Assembly (NCBI GenBank): GCA_003008705.1
Contig: PDUO01000003.1
Location: 1,744,793-1,808,792, forward strand
Reading direction: 5' to 3'
Source: Pezicula radicicola
Lineage: Eukaryota > Ascomycota > Leotiomycetes > Helotiales > Dermateaceae
Length of the DNA: 64,000 bases
Under the pieces are notes generated by a model. It ran no database searches. It was given only the letters and a program-made list of their open reading frames with translations, and had not been told where the DNA came from. The translations under genes were made by a program, and so were the position numbers. The stretch's first letter is position 1. Each line of letters starts with the position of its first letter. Positions 1 to 12,409 of this stretch are shown here, one piece after another.

Positions 1-250
1 TATATTTTAGCTAACGCTTAGGCTATAGGGGCGTCTAAAAAGGTATTAATTAAATAGGGTAGTTTTAGTTAATAAACTTTATATTTTTTTTCTCTAAGAT
101 ATGTTAAGCAATTACAAACAAGTAGAGTATCCAATCCCTAGCTAAATAGCCAATACAAGAGGGAAGGGATAACATTCTTGTAGACTTAAAAAGACCTAGA
201 GAACAAAAATGCATCTACTGACTTTATGATTTTCGAAAGATGGAAATAGA
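1..250. repeat. MITE-like element, AT-rich copy cut by the window edge
   Basis: This stretch aligns by eye with 1143-1370. Most differences are C to T or G to A in this copy (for example gcagctctagct in the other copy reads gtagttttagtt here), the pattern left by RIP. The right end, gattttcgaaagatggaaat at about 228-247, matches the right terminal repeat of the other copy after G to A changes. The left end lies outside the window. No coding capacity is visible. Confidence 0.7.
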
Positions 251-1070
251 TACTTTCTAAGTTAGTCCTCTGTATCCTCTCTGTTGCGCTTCAGGGAGCG
301 ATTAAAGGAACTGAAGCAGGGAGAAGGTAGGAAGACTTTTGAGTTTAAGTTTTCGAAACACGAAACTGGCTTGTTTCTAAAGACAACTTTAAGTGATTCG
401 ACAATTAAAATTGTATTTGTCTTTAAAAATTTGCCTTTTGTATTTCAGAAGGAGTCAGGACATCTGATGCGACACGAGCGGTTGTTGCGAGGTTCTAGCT
501 CGACTTCTTACTGTGGCAATTCCAAAATAACTAGGATTGCATGAACTTCTAGGTTTCTTGTGAGCAATGGAGAATTATACGTGTCGGAGAAAGAACACTA
601 AGGGAGATATTATCACAGTGAATTTGGTGGCATGAAGAAAATTGTTGGCTTTAGTAGTCGACTTGGAATTATTTTGGCGAGAGAGACTCGAGCTGCGTCA
701 TACTTCTTGAATTCTGTGGACCTGGTTGCCGACAGTAGAACAAGCTCGCTTGATGAAGTCAAGGCTTGTCTTGACTTCCATTTAGCCTCAGAAAAAAACT
801 CCGAGAAAGAAGGAGATGGGAGAGTATTATTATTCTCCGAAGAAGAACGACTCGAACCGAACGCTGGATGACTTCGAGTTAGTCTGTTCAAGCTCTATTT
901 GAATTATGCAACTTAGCTTTGTTGTTTCAAAAGCATAATTTATGCAACGATAAGTATGTGGATCACATAAGTACGACCAGGAATAGCGTCATTTGTTTTT
1001 TAAGTTCATATTGCTCATGCTGTATGGTGTTTGGAAGTTGAGACAATAAAGTTACGCACGTCCTACATAT
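251..1070. other. Intergenic, no gene recognised
   Basis: Lies between two copies of the same short inverted-repeat element. Only short reading frames without family resemblance are present, including overlapping frames at 613-891. I see no promoter or RNA gene I could defend. Confidence 0.5.
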
Positions 1071-1370
1071 CCCATTCCCGTCCTTTGAAAATCTGCCAAA
1101 CTGACAGGGAAGGAACATTCTGTTCGTCTGTCCTCTCCCTCGTATATTAGCCAGCGCTTAGGCCATAGTAACATGCAATAAAGTATTAATCAAACAGAGC
1201 AGCTCTAGCTAATAAACTTCCTATGTTTGCCTCTAAGACGCGTTAAGCGATTCTAGACGAGTAGAGTGTTAAATCCCTGCCTAAATAGCTAATATACGAG
1301 GGAGGGGGTAACCGCTTAACGCTGTCTCAGAGGTAAATACATAAATTTAATGGCTTTCGAAGGACGGGAT
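1071..1370. repeat. MITE-like element with terminal and subterminal inverted repeats
   Basis: The outer ends are inverted repeats: cccgtcctttgaaa near 1076 pairs with tttcgaaggacggg near 1353. A second inner pair is also visible: cctctccctcgtatattagc near 1131 and its near complement gctaatatacgagggagg near 1288. The element is about 300 bp and noncoding, and a second copy lies at 1-250. This is typical of a non-autonomous DNA transposon. No transposase is linked to it. Confidence 0.72.
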
Positions 1371-1658
1371 CTTGCGAACTTTTTTCTTAGTATCATACGT
1401 AAACACGTGGTAAACCATATAAGTTAGAAGCTTAAGAAATAAGCCTTATTAAGACACACCGAGGATGCTTTCTTAGCCGAAGCGGTGATCAAGACGTGTA
1501 TTGTCCGCTAGCTTACCAGGGTAATCTCAACCAGCAGATCGAGCTCTTTATATTTGATATTCTCCTTATTTTCATTTCCCGCCAACCTCTTTGGGCTTTC
1601 ATCATTTCACGGTACACTAGAGTCAGTTGGCTGCGCCTCCTCATTTTAATTTGCAGAT

Positions 1659-3091
1659 ATGAATACTGTTAATATAGAACAACACGCAATCAAGAAATGG
1701 GCGACTGAGGTTTGGATTGAAAATGGTATTGGGATGTTTATATTGGGACTTCGATTTTTTGCAAGAATCAAAGTCGTGGGAATCAGAAGTCTCGCTTTGG
1801 ACGATTTCTTTGCTTTTATTGGCGCAGTTTGTCAATGCCGTTACTATCATCTTGGGGGAACTGAACTAATTAAGATCTTATACAGTTAATATGGATTTCC
1901 GGACTTGTAGTGGCGCAGCGCATTGGTAAGATAAAGACTACTTAGGACGACTATATTAAACTGCAAACTAACAGTCTCTCTGTAGATCATTTTGGTACCT
2001 TTGTGGGACTTACGCCGGCGGTAATAGAGACTCTTACAGAAGAACGGATCGATTCGCTTAGGACTGGTTCTAAGTTCCTTTTCGTGGGGTGGATTGAACA
2101 TGCAAGCATGCTCTGGGCCTTGAAAGCATCACTTCTGTGCTTCTATGCTCGCATAACGTAATTAACCGACCCCCAACACTTAGAAATATTACTGTTCTAA
2201 AAGCTAATCATGTGCTTAGTTTAGGAAAGTTGCAACGGAGGTTCTGCTCTCTTTTGACATATATACTAGTCATTTGCTACATTGCAGTCCTCTTAACATT
2301 TTTCCTACACTGCACCCCAATACAGAAGAATTGGCAGATAAAGCCATATCTTGAGGAGACATGCACCAATAATAGAACAAATTTTATGGTTTTGAGTTCA
2401 TTGAATGTAATGTAAGCTGGCTATCCTTTTGAGTCCTGTTAATCTCAGAATATCGACTAACATTTTGGTTTCTAGAACAGATCTATGCTTGCTGGCTGTT
2501 CCAATGCCACTGTTATGGGCCGTCCGGCTTCTGATTAGGCGAAAAATCATTATTGGGATTCTTATCTGCACTGGAGTTTCCGCCCTTTTCTCTGCTATTT
2601 CACGCGGCGTTCTGCCATTCATAAGCGACCAAAACTTTTCAACTGGTCTAGTATGGGCGATCCGCGAGTTAATGGTTACAGTGATTGCAGTCTCTGCTCC
2701 AGCTATCAAGCCTCTGTTCGACAGGTCTTGCTGGGTGGAGTCCAGTGACGGGTCTAATATGAATTTTTCGATCGAGATGTCGTCATTAAAGTCCGCAACA
2801 CCAAAAAAAGGTGTCCTTGGGTCATGTTCGAGGAATGGTTCATTATTTGGGAGCAGAGAATTAGAATCTCGAGATACCGAACATCTCACTATCGTTGTCA
2901 CCAAGGAGACAGAGCAGACGTCAAGGCGAGAAATTATAGATGAGGAGCTGGCCATGACTGAAATGCAAACTCAACAATGCGTTTGTCCTTCTTGGGACAG
3001 CGCGGTGTCAGATATGTCTGAGCTACCTGCGCGGTTTCGTTGCGGTATGGGACACTTTGCCCAAGTGAGTGTTGGTCCGGGACCGATATAG
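1659..3091 (+). CDS. Fungal rhodopsin-like integral membrane protein (SAT4/Fung_rhodopsin family)
   Basis: Five exons: 1659-1826, 1886-1925, 1986-2157, 2220-2411 and 2476-3091, giving about 395 residues with all phases consistent. The N-terminus reads VWIENGIGMFILGLRFFARI, the classic first helix of the fungal seven-helix family of unknown ligand. Further landmarks are DDFFAFIG, SKFLFVGW, LLCFYARIT, FLHCTPIQKNWQ and TDLCLLAVPMPLLWAVRL. The last exon adds a hydrophilic cytoplasmic tail of about 130 residues. Intron 1 uses a weak GTTTGT donor and is the least certain junction; the others have GTAAG/GTAATT donors and CTAAC-like branch sites. Family members are predicted plasma-membrane proteins, and some sit in secondary-metabolite clusters, but no such cluster is seen here. 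The gene appears intact. Confidence 0.82.
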
Positions 3092-4391
3092 AAAAGTCTT
3101 GCGATAAGTTCTCCACGTACCACGGGGTGGCCGCTGGGTCAGCTTCCTAGATCTTATGTATAAAATGTAATACAAGGACCATCCCAATAGACATACGCTT
3201 GCTTTGAGTCTTATATTTGATCGACGCTTCAGTGCGGTGAAACTTCAATTGGCAACACATCTTGCATTTCAGAGCTACTGATGCCTACTTGTTCTTGGGT
3301 ATCTTTTTGTAGTCCGAAATTAATGTTGCTGCTAAAAATGCTAACAAGAAACCCCGAGAATAAAACCAAACGAACTCGACTTTAGTTTCAGAGAATACTT
3401 GGATAAATCCTCCACCAAATTATGCTTTTGGCCGACATCATAACCAATACCCGAACGCCCCAGACACTGGTAGAAGCAACTTAATGGTTGTTGCGCAGAG
3501 GCAAACACATTAAACCATCCAAAGAAAAAAGACAGCTTGAATAAAAATAAAAATAAAAATAAAATCAAAAGGGTTGTGTTAAACGAGAGCTCAGGGTTGT
3601 TGATGCTTTTGAAAGGTCAAATGGCCATAACTTTCGACACCGTTTTCTACTTTTTGCGACACATTAACTCTTGAACTAAAGATTTCTAATTACCGACTCC
3701 AGAGTTGCGACTCACACTATTCTTAATACAATAATAATGCACGTGCCGAGAGAAGTAGAACTTCAAAAGAAATCAAGAAATCCTATGGGATCCTAAAATA
3801 GGGGTTGTCGGCGACGGCGAATCACCGTACCAAATTCGATGATTGAAGGACTCGTCATAAGCGAGACACGTAATGAGTTCAAGCGGGTCCCGACGTAAGC
3901 GACGAGGTGGCTGAGTATAGATTCAAAGAAACAAAAGCTCATAGTCTCATATTCTGAACAGCGCATTCGAGAATATGAGTTTCACAGTTCTCCTTACATT
4001 TTGAAGACTAAGGTGATGTTTTGACAAGAATAATAAGTTGATGCTGTATGTGCTGCCCTAAGTGAAAATGTGGAGGACGACGACATCTCTTTGTACCTTC
4101 GTACATCGGACAAACCGAGCCCGTGAACCGACCACCTAGTCCACTTTATATCTTAGACACGGGCATATGATTTGGGGTCTCGACTGTCGACCCTCCAAAT
4201 AAGAATGAATAGTGGCATTCACAGCCACCAGGAGTCGTGTGCCAGTCGTAAGGCTATTTTCGAGCAAGTAATCTCTCGATCTTCAAAGATGCTCTTCATA
4301 TAAAACTCATTGTGTACTTCTGCACTTGGCATCCATCACTCGTTATTCATCCCAGATATTTTCTTTGTCGATTTCATTCTAATATTAAAAC
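3092..4391. other. Intergenic between rhodopsin-like and Crh genes
   Basis: About 1.3 kb with no convincing reading frame on either strand. It should contain the 3' end of the upstream gene and the promoter of the Crh gene. An A-rich run of aaaataaaaat units lies near 3541-3560. No repeat or RNA gene is recognised. Confidence 0.5.
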
Positions 4392-5523
4392 ATGGTTTCT
4401 CGATTTCTTTCGTTGGCAGCAGTCGCCTTGACTGTATTTCAGGGTGTGCAAGGACAGACATCAACTGATTGTAATCCTATGACAAACACCAGTATGTGCG
4501 AAAACTCTTATTTACCAACTTAACCTGCTAATGTATCATACCAGCTTGTCCAAGCGATGCTGCTCTAGGAAAGACCATCACCGTGGATTTCACCGAGGGA
4601 GAAAGCACTTACTTCACCGCCGAAACTGGCACCAACATGACCTACGGAACCGATGGCGCCGAATTTATTATTGAGTCAGATGGTCTTGCCAAGACAATTG
4701 TCAGCACCAAGTACATCATGTTCGGTAGAGTAAACATTACAATGAAAGCTGCACCCGGCACGGGAATTGTTTCATGTGTTGTCATGGAGTCTGATGATTT
4801 GGATGAGATAGACTTGGTAAGAAAAGAAACTCTAAGGTCGATTATGCTTACACGAAAAGCTAATAATAAAACCAGGAATGGCTTGGTGGGAACACAACTG
4901 TCGTTGAAAGCAACTACTTTGGAAAGGGTAACACCACCTCTTATGATCGCGCAATCTACCACACTGTATCCGATCCTCAAGATACATGGCACACATATAC
5001 AGTCGATTGGACTAGCGCAAGAATAAACTGGTACATCGATAACGTGCTCGTCCGAACACTTCTCTACGCAAGCGCGGATAATGGCTACAACTTCCCACAA
5101 ACACCTATGCTTATTAAGCTCGGAAACTGGGTTGGGGGTGCTGCCGATGAAAGCACTGGAACTGTCGAGTGGGCAGGTGGATACACAGACCTGGATGATG
5201 CGCCTTTCACTATGTACGTGAGGAACATCACTATTGAAGATTATACGACTGGCGGGGACGAATACACTTACTCAGACGAGACCGGCTCATATACTTCGAT
5301 TGTTGTCTCCAACTCGACAACAAATTCGTCTAGTACAGTCACTGCTTCGACATCAAGTGGAAGCTCTTCCAACTCCACTTCCAGCACCACATCTAGTTCA
5401 GAGTCCTCTTCCAGCTCTTCGACAATTACATCTACAAGCGACGCCGTGCCATCACAACTAGTTGAGAAGAGCAGGCTTGCGCTTTCATTAGCTATTTTAG
5501 GAGTCGGTTTTCTCTTTGTATAG
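4392..5523 (+). CDS. Crh-type GPI-anchored cell-wall transglycosylase (GH16)
   Basis: Three exons (4392-4491, 4545-4816, 4876-5523) give about 339 residues. Residues 1-21 are a signal peptide ([20 protein letters not shown]). The GH16 catalytic motif appears as DEIDLEWLGG, split by intron 2; the family signature is ExDxE, so both acidic catalytic residues are present. Downstream WHTYTVDWT and INWYIDN are typical of Crh proteins. A Ser/Thr-rich stretch follows, and the protein ends in a hydrophobic tail ([15 protein letters not shown]), as expected for GPI attachment. Crh enzymes link chitin to beta-glucan in the wall. No chitin-binding module is visible, so this is a short Crh form. The start was chosen for the signal peptide and the GTATGT donor. 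Confidence 0.9.
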
Positions 5524-6052
5524 AGTTTTTAATTTCTTTGCAGTTTTCTTTTTAAAATTTTGTATACTAGCCTAAAATGAAACAGAAATTACCAGTACAT
5601 AGAAAATATTGATTTTTAACTGGTACATGAATGAAAAGTCGGAGCTTTATCGCTTTATATATAATATAGGCAACGTCATCAAGTTGTCTACATTGTTGTA
5701 GTGTAATCATATGTAAGTAAGCTTCATCATTTTCCCTAACCCTAGCTTCAATAAATACGCTAAAGGATTCTTAGTTCCCCGATTTTATGTAAAGAGTATT
5801 TCAGACCATACTCTCCAAGATCTTTCTAGTCATGAGTTATAAAAATTTTATTTACGATAAATCTAAAAATACAAAGTTAATTTTACTGATCAGAATATTC
5901 TTATGCACTGAAGCGGTCTATCAACAGAAATCCAGCTGTCGAATCTCGACATGAAATCAAAACCACTCTTAAGCGACCCCTTTTCTTAACCTTTTTGAAC
6001 GCCCAGATATCTACACAATTCTCTATCAACGCACCAAATAAACCATCAAACT
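5524..6052. other. Intergenic between convergent genes
   Basis: AT-rich 3' flank shared by the Crh gene and the converging MFS gene. No reading frame or repeat that I can support. Confidence 0.5.
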
Positions 6053-7745
6053 CTAAGCACCAGCCGCGCCAATGTCTATAAACAACTTCTCCCTCTTCAA
6101 AAATACCGAGCAAACCAAACAAAAAGCCCCCGCTGCAATAACCAAAGTATACACTCTATCCATAGCCTTTACAGCCAAATTCTTAACCTCCTCCCTAGCA
6201 TTAGTTAAGATCTCACTCTTAGTTCCTCCGACAGCAGCATGAAGCTGCGCATCCGAAAATCCCATACCGGCCAATGCACATTTCAGATTATTAAAAGCGA
6301 GGTTCTGGAATACAGTACCTGAGATAGCTAAAGCATGAACAAATGATCCTTTTTGAGCTGTATTCATGAACCCTATGGCGTCGGGAACCATGGATGGCCC
6401 GAAAGCAGGATCCTTTGCTACTCTTACAGGAGCGACGCTGTAGGATGCTTGATTGGTTGCTCCTGTGCCGATGGCGATGAGGATTGAGTAGCCATACACG
6501 GCTGAAGCTGAGGAGTTTGAATCGACGGTGTACATGAGGGAGCCACCGATGAGTATGCAGGCGCCAGATATGACATACCAAGGCATGTAATAACCGAACT
6601 TAGGCATTGCAGCACCGTTAAGTAAGATAAAGAGAATTGTGATACAGACGTACGTAAGGAGTCGGACTGCGGCTTCGAGGGTTGTGTCGTTGAGAGTAAA
6701 TTGGAAAAAGAGTGGTATGTAGTATACTGGTACGAAAAGTGCTGTTGCGCTACAGGCAGTGCAGAAGAAAAGAAGGACCAGAGAGCAGTCGGTGAGGAAT
6801 GCTGCTGGGAAAATACGTTGGGACTTAGTTGAAGATGGCGAAGCGTTGTTGGATGGAAAAGGCAATGATCAGAACTCCGCATACAACAAAGACTGAACTG
6901 GTCTTTCCGGATGACCAGGCCCATTGTGTACCTCCGAAGGTAATACCCATGGCCCAAGTTGTGTAAATAGCTGCGTTCAGGATGCTTCCGAGCCAGTCCA
7001 GTTCTCTAATTTTTTGAATGGTGGACTTTTTTGGTTGTGGGTTGAGAGAGGGGATGTAAAATAGGTAAACTGGAACCATGATGATGGCAATTACCAGATT
7101 GAGGTAAAAAGCCTGGGTTAGAGTTGTTAGTAGATACCATTATTGAGATTTTAAGGACTTACCCATCGCCAAGTTGCTGAACTATCGGAGAGGGCACCTC
7201 CTACAACGGGGCCCAAAATTGTTCCTGCACCCCAGCATACACCAACAAGAGTGATGTACAGAGGGCGCTCATGTTCCGTTGTCAATATCGGTATAATGTT
7301 CAGTACACTACGGATGTTAGCCAAGGTCTATACTGTTAATATTGTTGACCATACCCGAGGCAAAGTCCAGCACCACCAGCGCCCGCAATGACCCTCCCAA
7401 TTATCATGCCATTCATGCTCGGTGCTGCTCCACAAAGAGTACTACCTCCCCCGAAAACAATGATACTAATAACATAGAGCCACTTGACGTCGAAAAGTCC
7501 ATAAGCTTTGCCGCTACAACGAAGTTAGTCTCTTTTCTCAGCAACTGTATATGTTTTCATACATAGTAAATATTACAGCCACACTCCCAAGCGGAAACTC
7601 AATGCCCATCCAACTCAACTTCTCAATATCTCCAAATGTATCAATTGCTGAAGCTTGAATATCAGCGACAATAGTTGTATCGAGACCATAAAGAAACGCC
7701 GTGGAGTATAATGCAACGAGGAGTCTAATAGTTCTATTTCACTCG
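6053..7745 (-). pseudogene. MFS drug/toxin efflux transporter (DHA2-like), frameshifted
   Basis: The reverse strand encodes most of a 14-helix MFS exporter: LYGLDTTIVADIQ, FGGGSTLCGAAPSMNG, GRVIAGAGGAGLCLG (motif C-like), TEHERPLYITLVGVCWGAG, GPVVGGALSDSSATWRW and a C-terminal half ending near 6053. Introns at 7514-7563, 7308-7354 and 7113-7162 splice cleanly in phase. After QQRFAIF, near 6825-6832, the frame breaks: one surplus base separates it from the continuation KSQRIFPAAFL, and there is no room for an intron. The product would stop about halfway. The N-terminal exon upstream of 7745 could not be placed. The family exports small toxic molecules across the plasma membrane. A sequencing error at this one base would restore an intact gene. 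Confidence 0.75.
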
Positions 7746-10510
7746 AGGGTGGAGCAAACGATGCAGAAATGTACCCAAAACAGTCACCTCCTGGGCGGAA
7801 GATTACTGGAGTCAAGGTACTTCCCACCTCAAGTCAGTTTGCAGTTTGTGATAATAACATTATATGCAGTGGCTTCTGATGTGGAGCTCCCCAACCGCCT
7901 TTGATTGATGTCTCGGTTGAGTGGAGGGAATACTGCTCGGAGTCTATTGAAGCTAGGACTTTAGACGCTTCAGGAGATAGGTCTCAAGATTTGGTAACGA
8001 AGGATTTTAAAAAATGATTTATTCCGAACCTTGAGATAGCTGTTTGTGATTTAGGTCATAAAATTGAAGTCATGGTCGTCCTCCCGGAGCACACATTGTT
8101 ATATAAATGGATCTGCACATAATCCACACACGTTGGGCTCTCAAAGCTGAGGTGAGACTTTAATATAGCTACTGTTTCCTCTCAGAAATAGGAGTCATGG
8201 CTCACGATGGTGATGAAATCAAAGCATTGCATCGCTACATCCTTTGGCGTTAAATTTTCCATATACTTCTTAGCGAGTTACCAAGCCCAAGTCATCGAAC
8301 TATATTCAATTGGCTAGAACGTGAAACACTCAGGGAATTAAAGAGATGTAACTAGGATGAAGAGGTGCAACATCACCTATGAAGTGAACACTGACTGTAT
8401 ATGATGAGGCGTTTCGAAGCTCATAATGCATTAAAGATCGTGAAAGCCCAGACTAACAGGACGTACTTGCTCAGAACGCCAGAAATACCCTTAATTTCGG
8501 CGTCTATCATAACGTAAAGGGTGCCTTAGTCTGTACCAGCAACACTCGAAGTAATGAGCTAGCTTTTTGACGTAATTTTAAAGCATACTTAAAATGCTTG
8601 TTTAGTGAAGTAAATGTACCTTATAGGGACTAGGTAATTTCTCAAAATAGTGCCAAATTGCAAGGGACTTATTCAAGAATCACAAATTAAACTAAGTACG
8701 GCCGCTAGGCTTTTAAATGTTAGTTTTCCTACACTATTCATAAGATCCTAAGTTACTTGCAAAAGCCTACAGTACATTCTTTGAAAATATACCACTTTTG
8801 CAGGCTAAGTAACCTATAGGATGTACCTTCTATATTTATATTAGGACAATGCTAGATCTCTTAAAATAACCTTAAATGAAGGGTAGTATTAAAGCTTACA
8901 GAGCTCAGAGAAATTTCGACCTATGCGGAGGCAGGCTACCCTGTATAGAGTATAGTGTAGAAGGTCCGGACCGCCTATAAGCGAGGGCTGCCAGCTCCTT
9001 GCGAGAAGTAGAGGTTACAGCTTTCCAAAATCTTACACTATCCCCAAAAGTACACTTTTGTAGGATTAATACGAAAATCGAAATGACGCAAATCGATGTC
9101 CTACTTAGGTTGCTTTTACTAACCACGCCAACGAAAAAACGAACGTGCATTATGAATGGCTTCGGCACATTCTTTATGAATGTGGAGTAGGTCCCACACA
9201 TCAAAGAAGCGCACATTACAGGGAGGACATCAGACAGACCTGCATCTCACATGTTCTGCAAGGATGTAACAGAGAGTTACACATGTAGGTGAAATGCTAA
9301 TTATAAGGTAGAAACGCTTCGCTAAGGCTATCCTCTTTTTAAAGTACATTATTTCTACAAAAACCTTCTTAGTCAAAAAGAATATAGCCGTCCATATTGC
9401 CTATAGCTTAGCAGTAGGCTACTTGTACGTTGTTTTGAGCAAATTTAATATGGATATATGCAAGAAGTTATAAGTTATGCATCCTCTAAGCCTAAGAGAG
9501 AAGTTGTGGACTTGTTCTACATCTAAAAAGAATACGCTGAAACTATCTAATACCATGGTTTGTGACTTGATTAGGTATTTGTACGAGCGTCAGTAATGTT
9601 TAGCCGCCCTAAGCCACCAAAGGATGCTTACAGGTACAGTATTTAAAGCCTTGGCGTCATCATATTTCTTGAGATCGGGTATTAGGGAGTATTCCTAAAT
9701 TGAAGGAGTAATGGCGGCTACTGCCAGCGGCCTAGAAGAAACCACATGCAGGGTTGATGGAGATCAAATGTTGCTTACCGCCACCATGTGACCCGACGTT
9801 AGAGAGAGATACACACGATGTCTATGTCATTATTCTTAAAACATGTCAAACAGTGAAGTATTTCCTGTAATAGGCCTGCAGCTACCGTTACTTTGTCTCT
9901 TTGTAATAGCCGCCCTATTTGTTTGTAATAGAGGTCTACAAATAGAGCCTCTACGGAGCTCTTAGCTCTATACAGAACATAGAACCAGAGTTATTACTCC
10001 AAATATGACCTTCCACAAAATATCTGAAGTATCTTATAGCCGTCCAGCAAATGCAGACAGGAAACTCCGAATCGCAGAGTCAGAAAGTACCTCCATAAAG
10101 ACCTACTATCATGCAAACAATAACAAAGATCTCAAGCGGCGCCAGAGGAAGTGCCGCAGACCACTATCTAGATAGCACCATTCCAAGCCGACGAACTACG
10201 AAGCATGCTCTTAAGCCAGTCATGAAAGAACTTAATCTTGGCCTCGTGGGCCTCAACAAAGAGCTGGAAACGATGCACTCGGGCTTCTTGAGATGCCGTT
10301 TTGTGCTTATGAAGTAGAACTTTGCTACAGCGGACTGAGAAGCGGCGAAGAGCGACGGACGCGATACCAGGACAACTGATAATGAGCTGCAATGGATCAT
10401 GTGGCTATCGTTCTTCAGTAAATCGCCATGTCAGCACAATATCTTTCGTTCTGAAGGACATTGAAAACTCCAGCTTCATTGTTGGGTATAAGAATCATAT
10501 TATGTCTTAC
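7746..10510. other. Gene-poor region, no confident gene
   Basis: About 2.8 kb. The first 200 bases probably contain the unresolved first exon and promoter of the MFS gene. The rest has only short frames without recognised motifs and several AT-rich patches (8560-8900, 9300-9480). It is probably degraded repeat DNA, but no element could be identified with confidence. Confidence 0.45.
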
Positions 10511-12009
10511 TCATAACTCATCCTTGAAAATCTCCTCAGAGTCCTCTTTAGAGTCTTCTCCGCCTTCTTCACCTTCTCTCTCTTCATCTGGATCTGGATC
10601 CACAATGCCTAAAATCTCCCTGATCTGACCAGGCGCATCTACAACCTCAATCTTCCAACCCTTTTCTTTCGCCATCTCCTGTACTTGGCGTTTCACTTCC
10701 TCCAGCATCTCGGGATCCAGATCTAACTTCGCCAGATCCTCATCACTAACAACTTCAACTTTTCCTCCTTCGGCTTTGCTATCCCCTCTTGCAATAATCT
10801 CAACTGTCTTTCCGGCATGTACATCAGCAAAGTTCGGAGGGACCGGCATTCGTTGTCCTTCGGATGAATGAAACTTACCACCTCCAAGAACTACGCCGCC
10901 GACAACTACCGGCCGCTCTTGAGGTGTCTCTGTTGCAGCTATCTTTGCGTCCAGACGTTTTATTTCGGTAAGGTCGGCCATATCACTCTCCGGAACAATA
11001 ACCCGGCAGGTGATTGCGTTAGCCTTGTTCTCCTTTGGTGGCATGAACGCAACATCGTTGCAGAGGCGAGGGGTATAAACGACCAGCACATATGAGCAGG
11101 TCGTGATCTCTTTGATGTAGCCAATTCGATCAGTTACATGTGGATTACAGTGATATTGGACTTCCACCTTCCTAGGCTTTCCGGTCAAATCGCATGTTGT
11201 GCCCCCTTCCATTCTTTGTACTAGATATCGCGTATCGCCTTTAATTTGCAACTCGGTATTCGGTGGCTCTGAGTGTGTTGGCTGGCGCACATCAATCGCA
11301 TGTCCCCACTCATCCTCAGTAGATTCCTTGGTCTCCTTGCCCTTTCCAGCCTTCGCCTTTCCCAGTACAAACTGCTTAGTAGTAGGGTCTCTCTGTGGTG
11401 GGAATGGCGGCTTCCCGGGATGCGGAGGCAATGCGTGGAATTGTGTGATTTCTGCATTATAACAGAAGGAATATGACCACCATCCTGAGCCAAAATAAAG
11501 ACAGTTCCCCTCCAGCTCTTGTAGGAGTTCCCAGCCACGATCCGTAGCTCGCGCAAGCTCTTTCTGTTCGGCTGCTCTGGCTTCGGCTTCGGATGTCTCA
11601 TTCCTGACAGGCATCTCGACTATAGGAATGATACACAGGTGCTTTTCGTTGTTGAGCCACATGAGCTCGTAGGTTTCGGAGGACGGGTTGAAAGGATAGT
11701 GGGCCGTCGCATCTTGGGCTGGCCATTGGTGTTGATTCTGGGCTTCTATGCCCGTTGTTGAGACTTGAGGAGGTTCGACGACTGTTGATGGTGAAGCTTG
11801 TTCGATGATCAGACTTGCTTCTTTGTCTGAGATGTACGAATCGCTGAAGACTATTTCATACTACAGTGTGTTAACCAAGCGCGACTAGAGCTTGTTTGCG
11901 CAAGACGTACTTGAGGGAAGGCTAGCAAGTCGTCGTGGACGCTGAACACGGTTGGACTTGCGAAAGCTACAGGAGCTGCAGCCAATACAGCTATAATAAT
12001 GGAGCGCAT
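10511..12009 (-). CDS. yos9: ER quality-control lectin, Yos9/OS-9 homolog
   Basis: Two exons on the reverse strand (12009-11911 and 11860-10511; 50-bp intron) give about 482 residues. A signal peptide (MRSIIIAVLAAAPVAFA) is followed by the OS-9 entry motif YEIVFSDSYIS. The mannose-6-phosphate-receptor-homology domain includes YFGSGWWSYSFCYN, QYHCNP and an ITTCSYVLVVYTPRLC segment with paired cysteines. The acidic C-terminus ends in KDEL, an ER retrieval signal. Yos9 reads trimmed N-glycans on misfolded glycoproteins and passes them to the Hrd1 ubiquitin-ligase complex for ER-associated degradation. It is divergent from the carboxypeptidase gene, about 400 bp away. The gene appears intact. Confidence 0.9.
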
Positions 12010-12409
12010 TTTGCCATATGGCAGAAAGTCAAGTCATGAAGCTGAGCAAGCTGTCATCATCTGAGGATGTAATCTAATCAGCCGTATATCGTATATCGTA
12101 TAAATATTCTTCCGCGAATCACGTGCGTGAATCACGTGCCATTCTCTGCTTTCACTTCACCTCAACACCCACTCTTGGGCAAGACAAATGCAACCTGCCT
12201 GATTCGAGCTAGATGCATTATCACGATTTATCTCTTTTTCTTATTCGTTGCCACATATGTCGTGTGTGCTGGGGTGGAATATCGAAATGGCTTCAGCAGA
12301 GAGCCACAACGCTAGGAGTTCACTCCATCCTCAATAACTGTATTCTCAAGGTCCAGTCTTCAATCGCCGTGGAACATTGGAATCAGAAGAAGCCTTTGTT
12401 ATCTTCAGA
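12010..12409. promoter_or_regulatory. Divergent promoter with paired TCACGTGC boxes
   Basis: This is the 400-bp spacer between the divergent Yos9 and carboxypeptidase start codons. It contains the 11-mer gaatcacgtgc twice, at 12116-12126 and 12129-12139, centred 13 bp apart. Each carries the palindromic core CACGTG bound by bHLH regulators. A TATA-like cgtataaatatt lies at about 12098-12109. Shared regulation of the two secretory-pathway genes is an inference. Confidence 0.55.

Noticed and set aside
8905..9216. Possible degenerate non-LTR retrotransposon end
   Set aside because: Some strings vaguely recall the cysteine-containing end of LINE reverse transcriptases, but no motif is firm enough on either strand.
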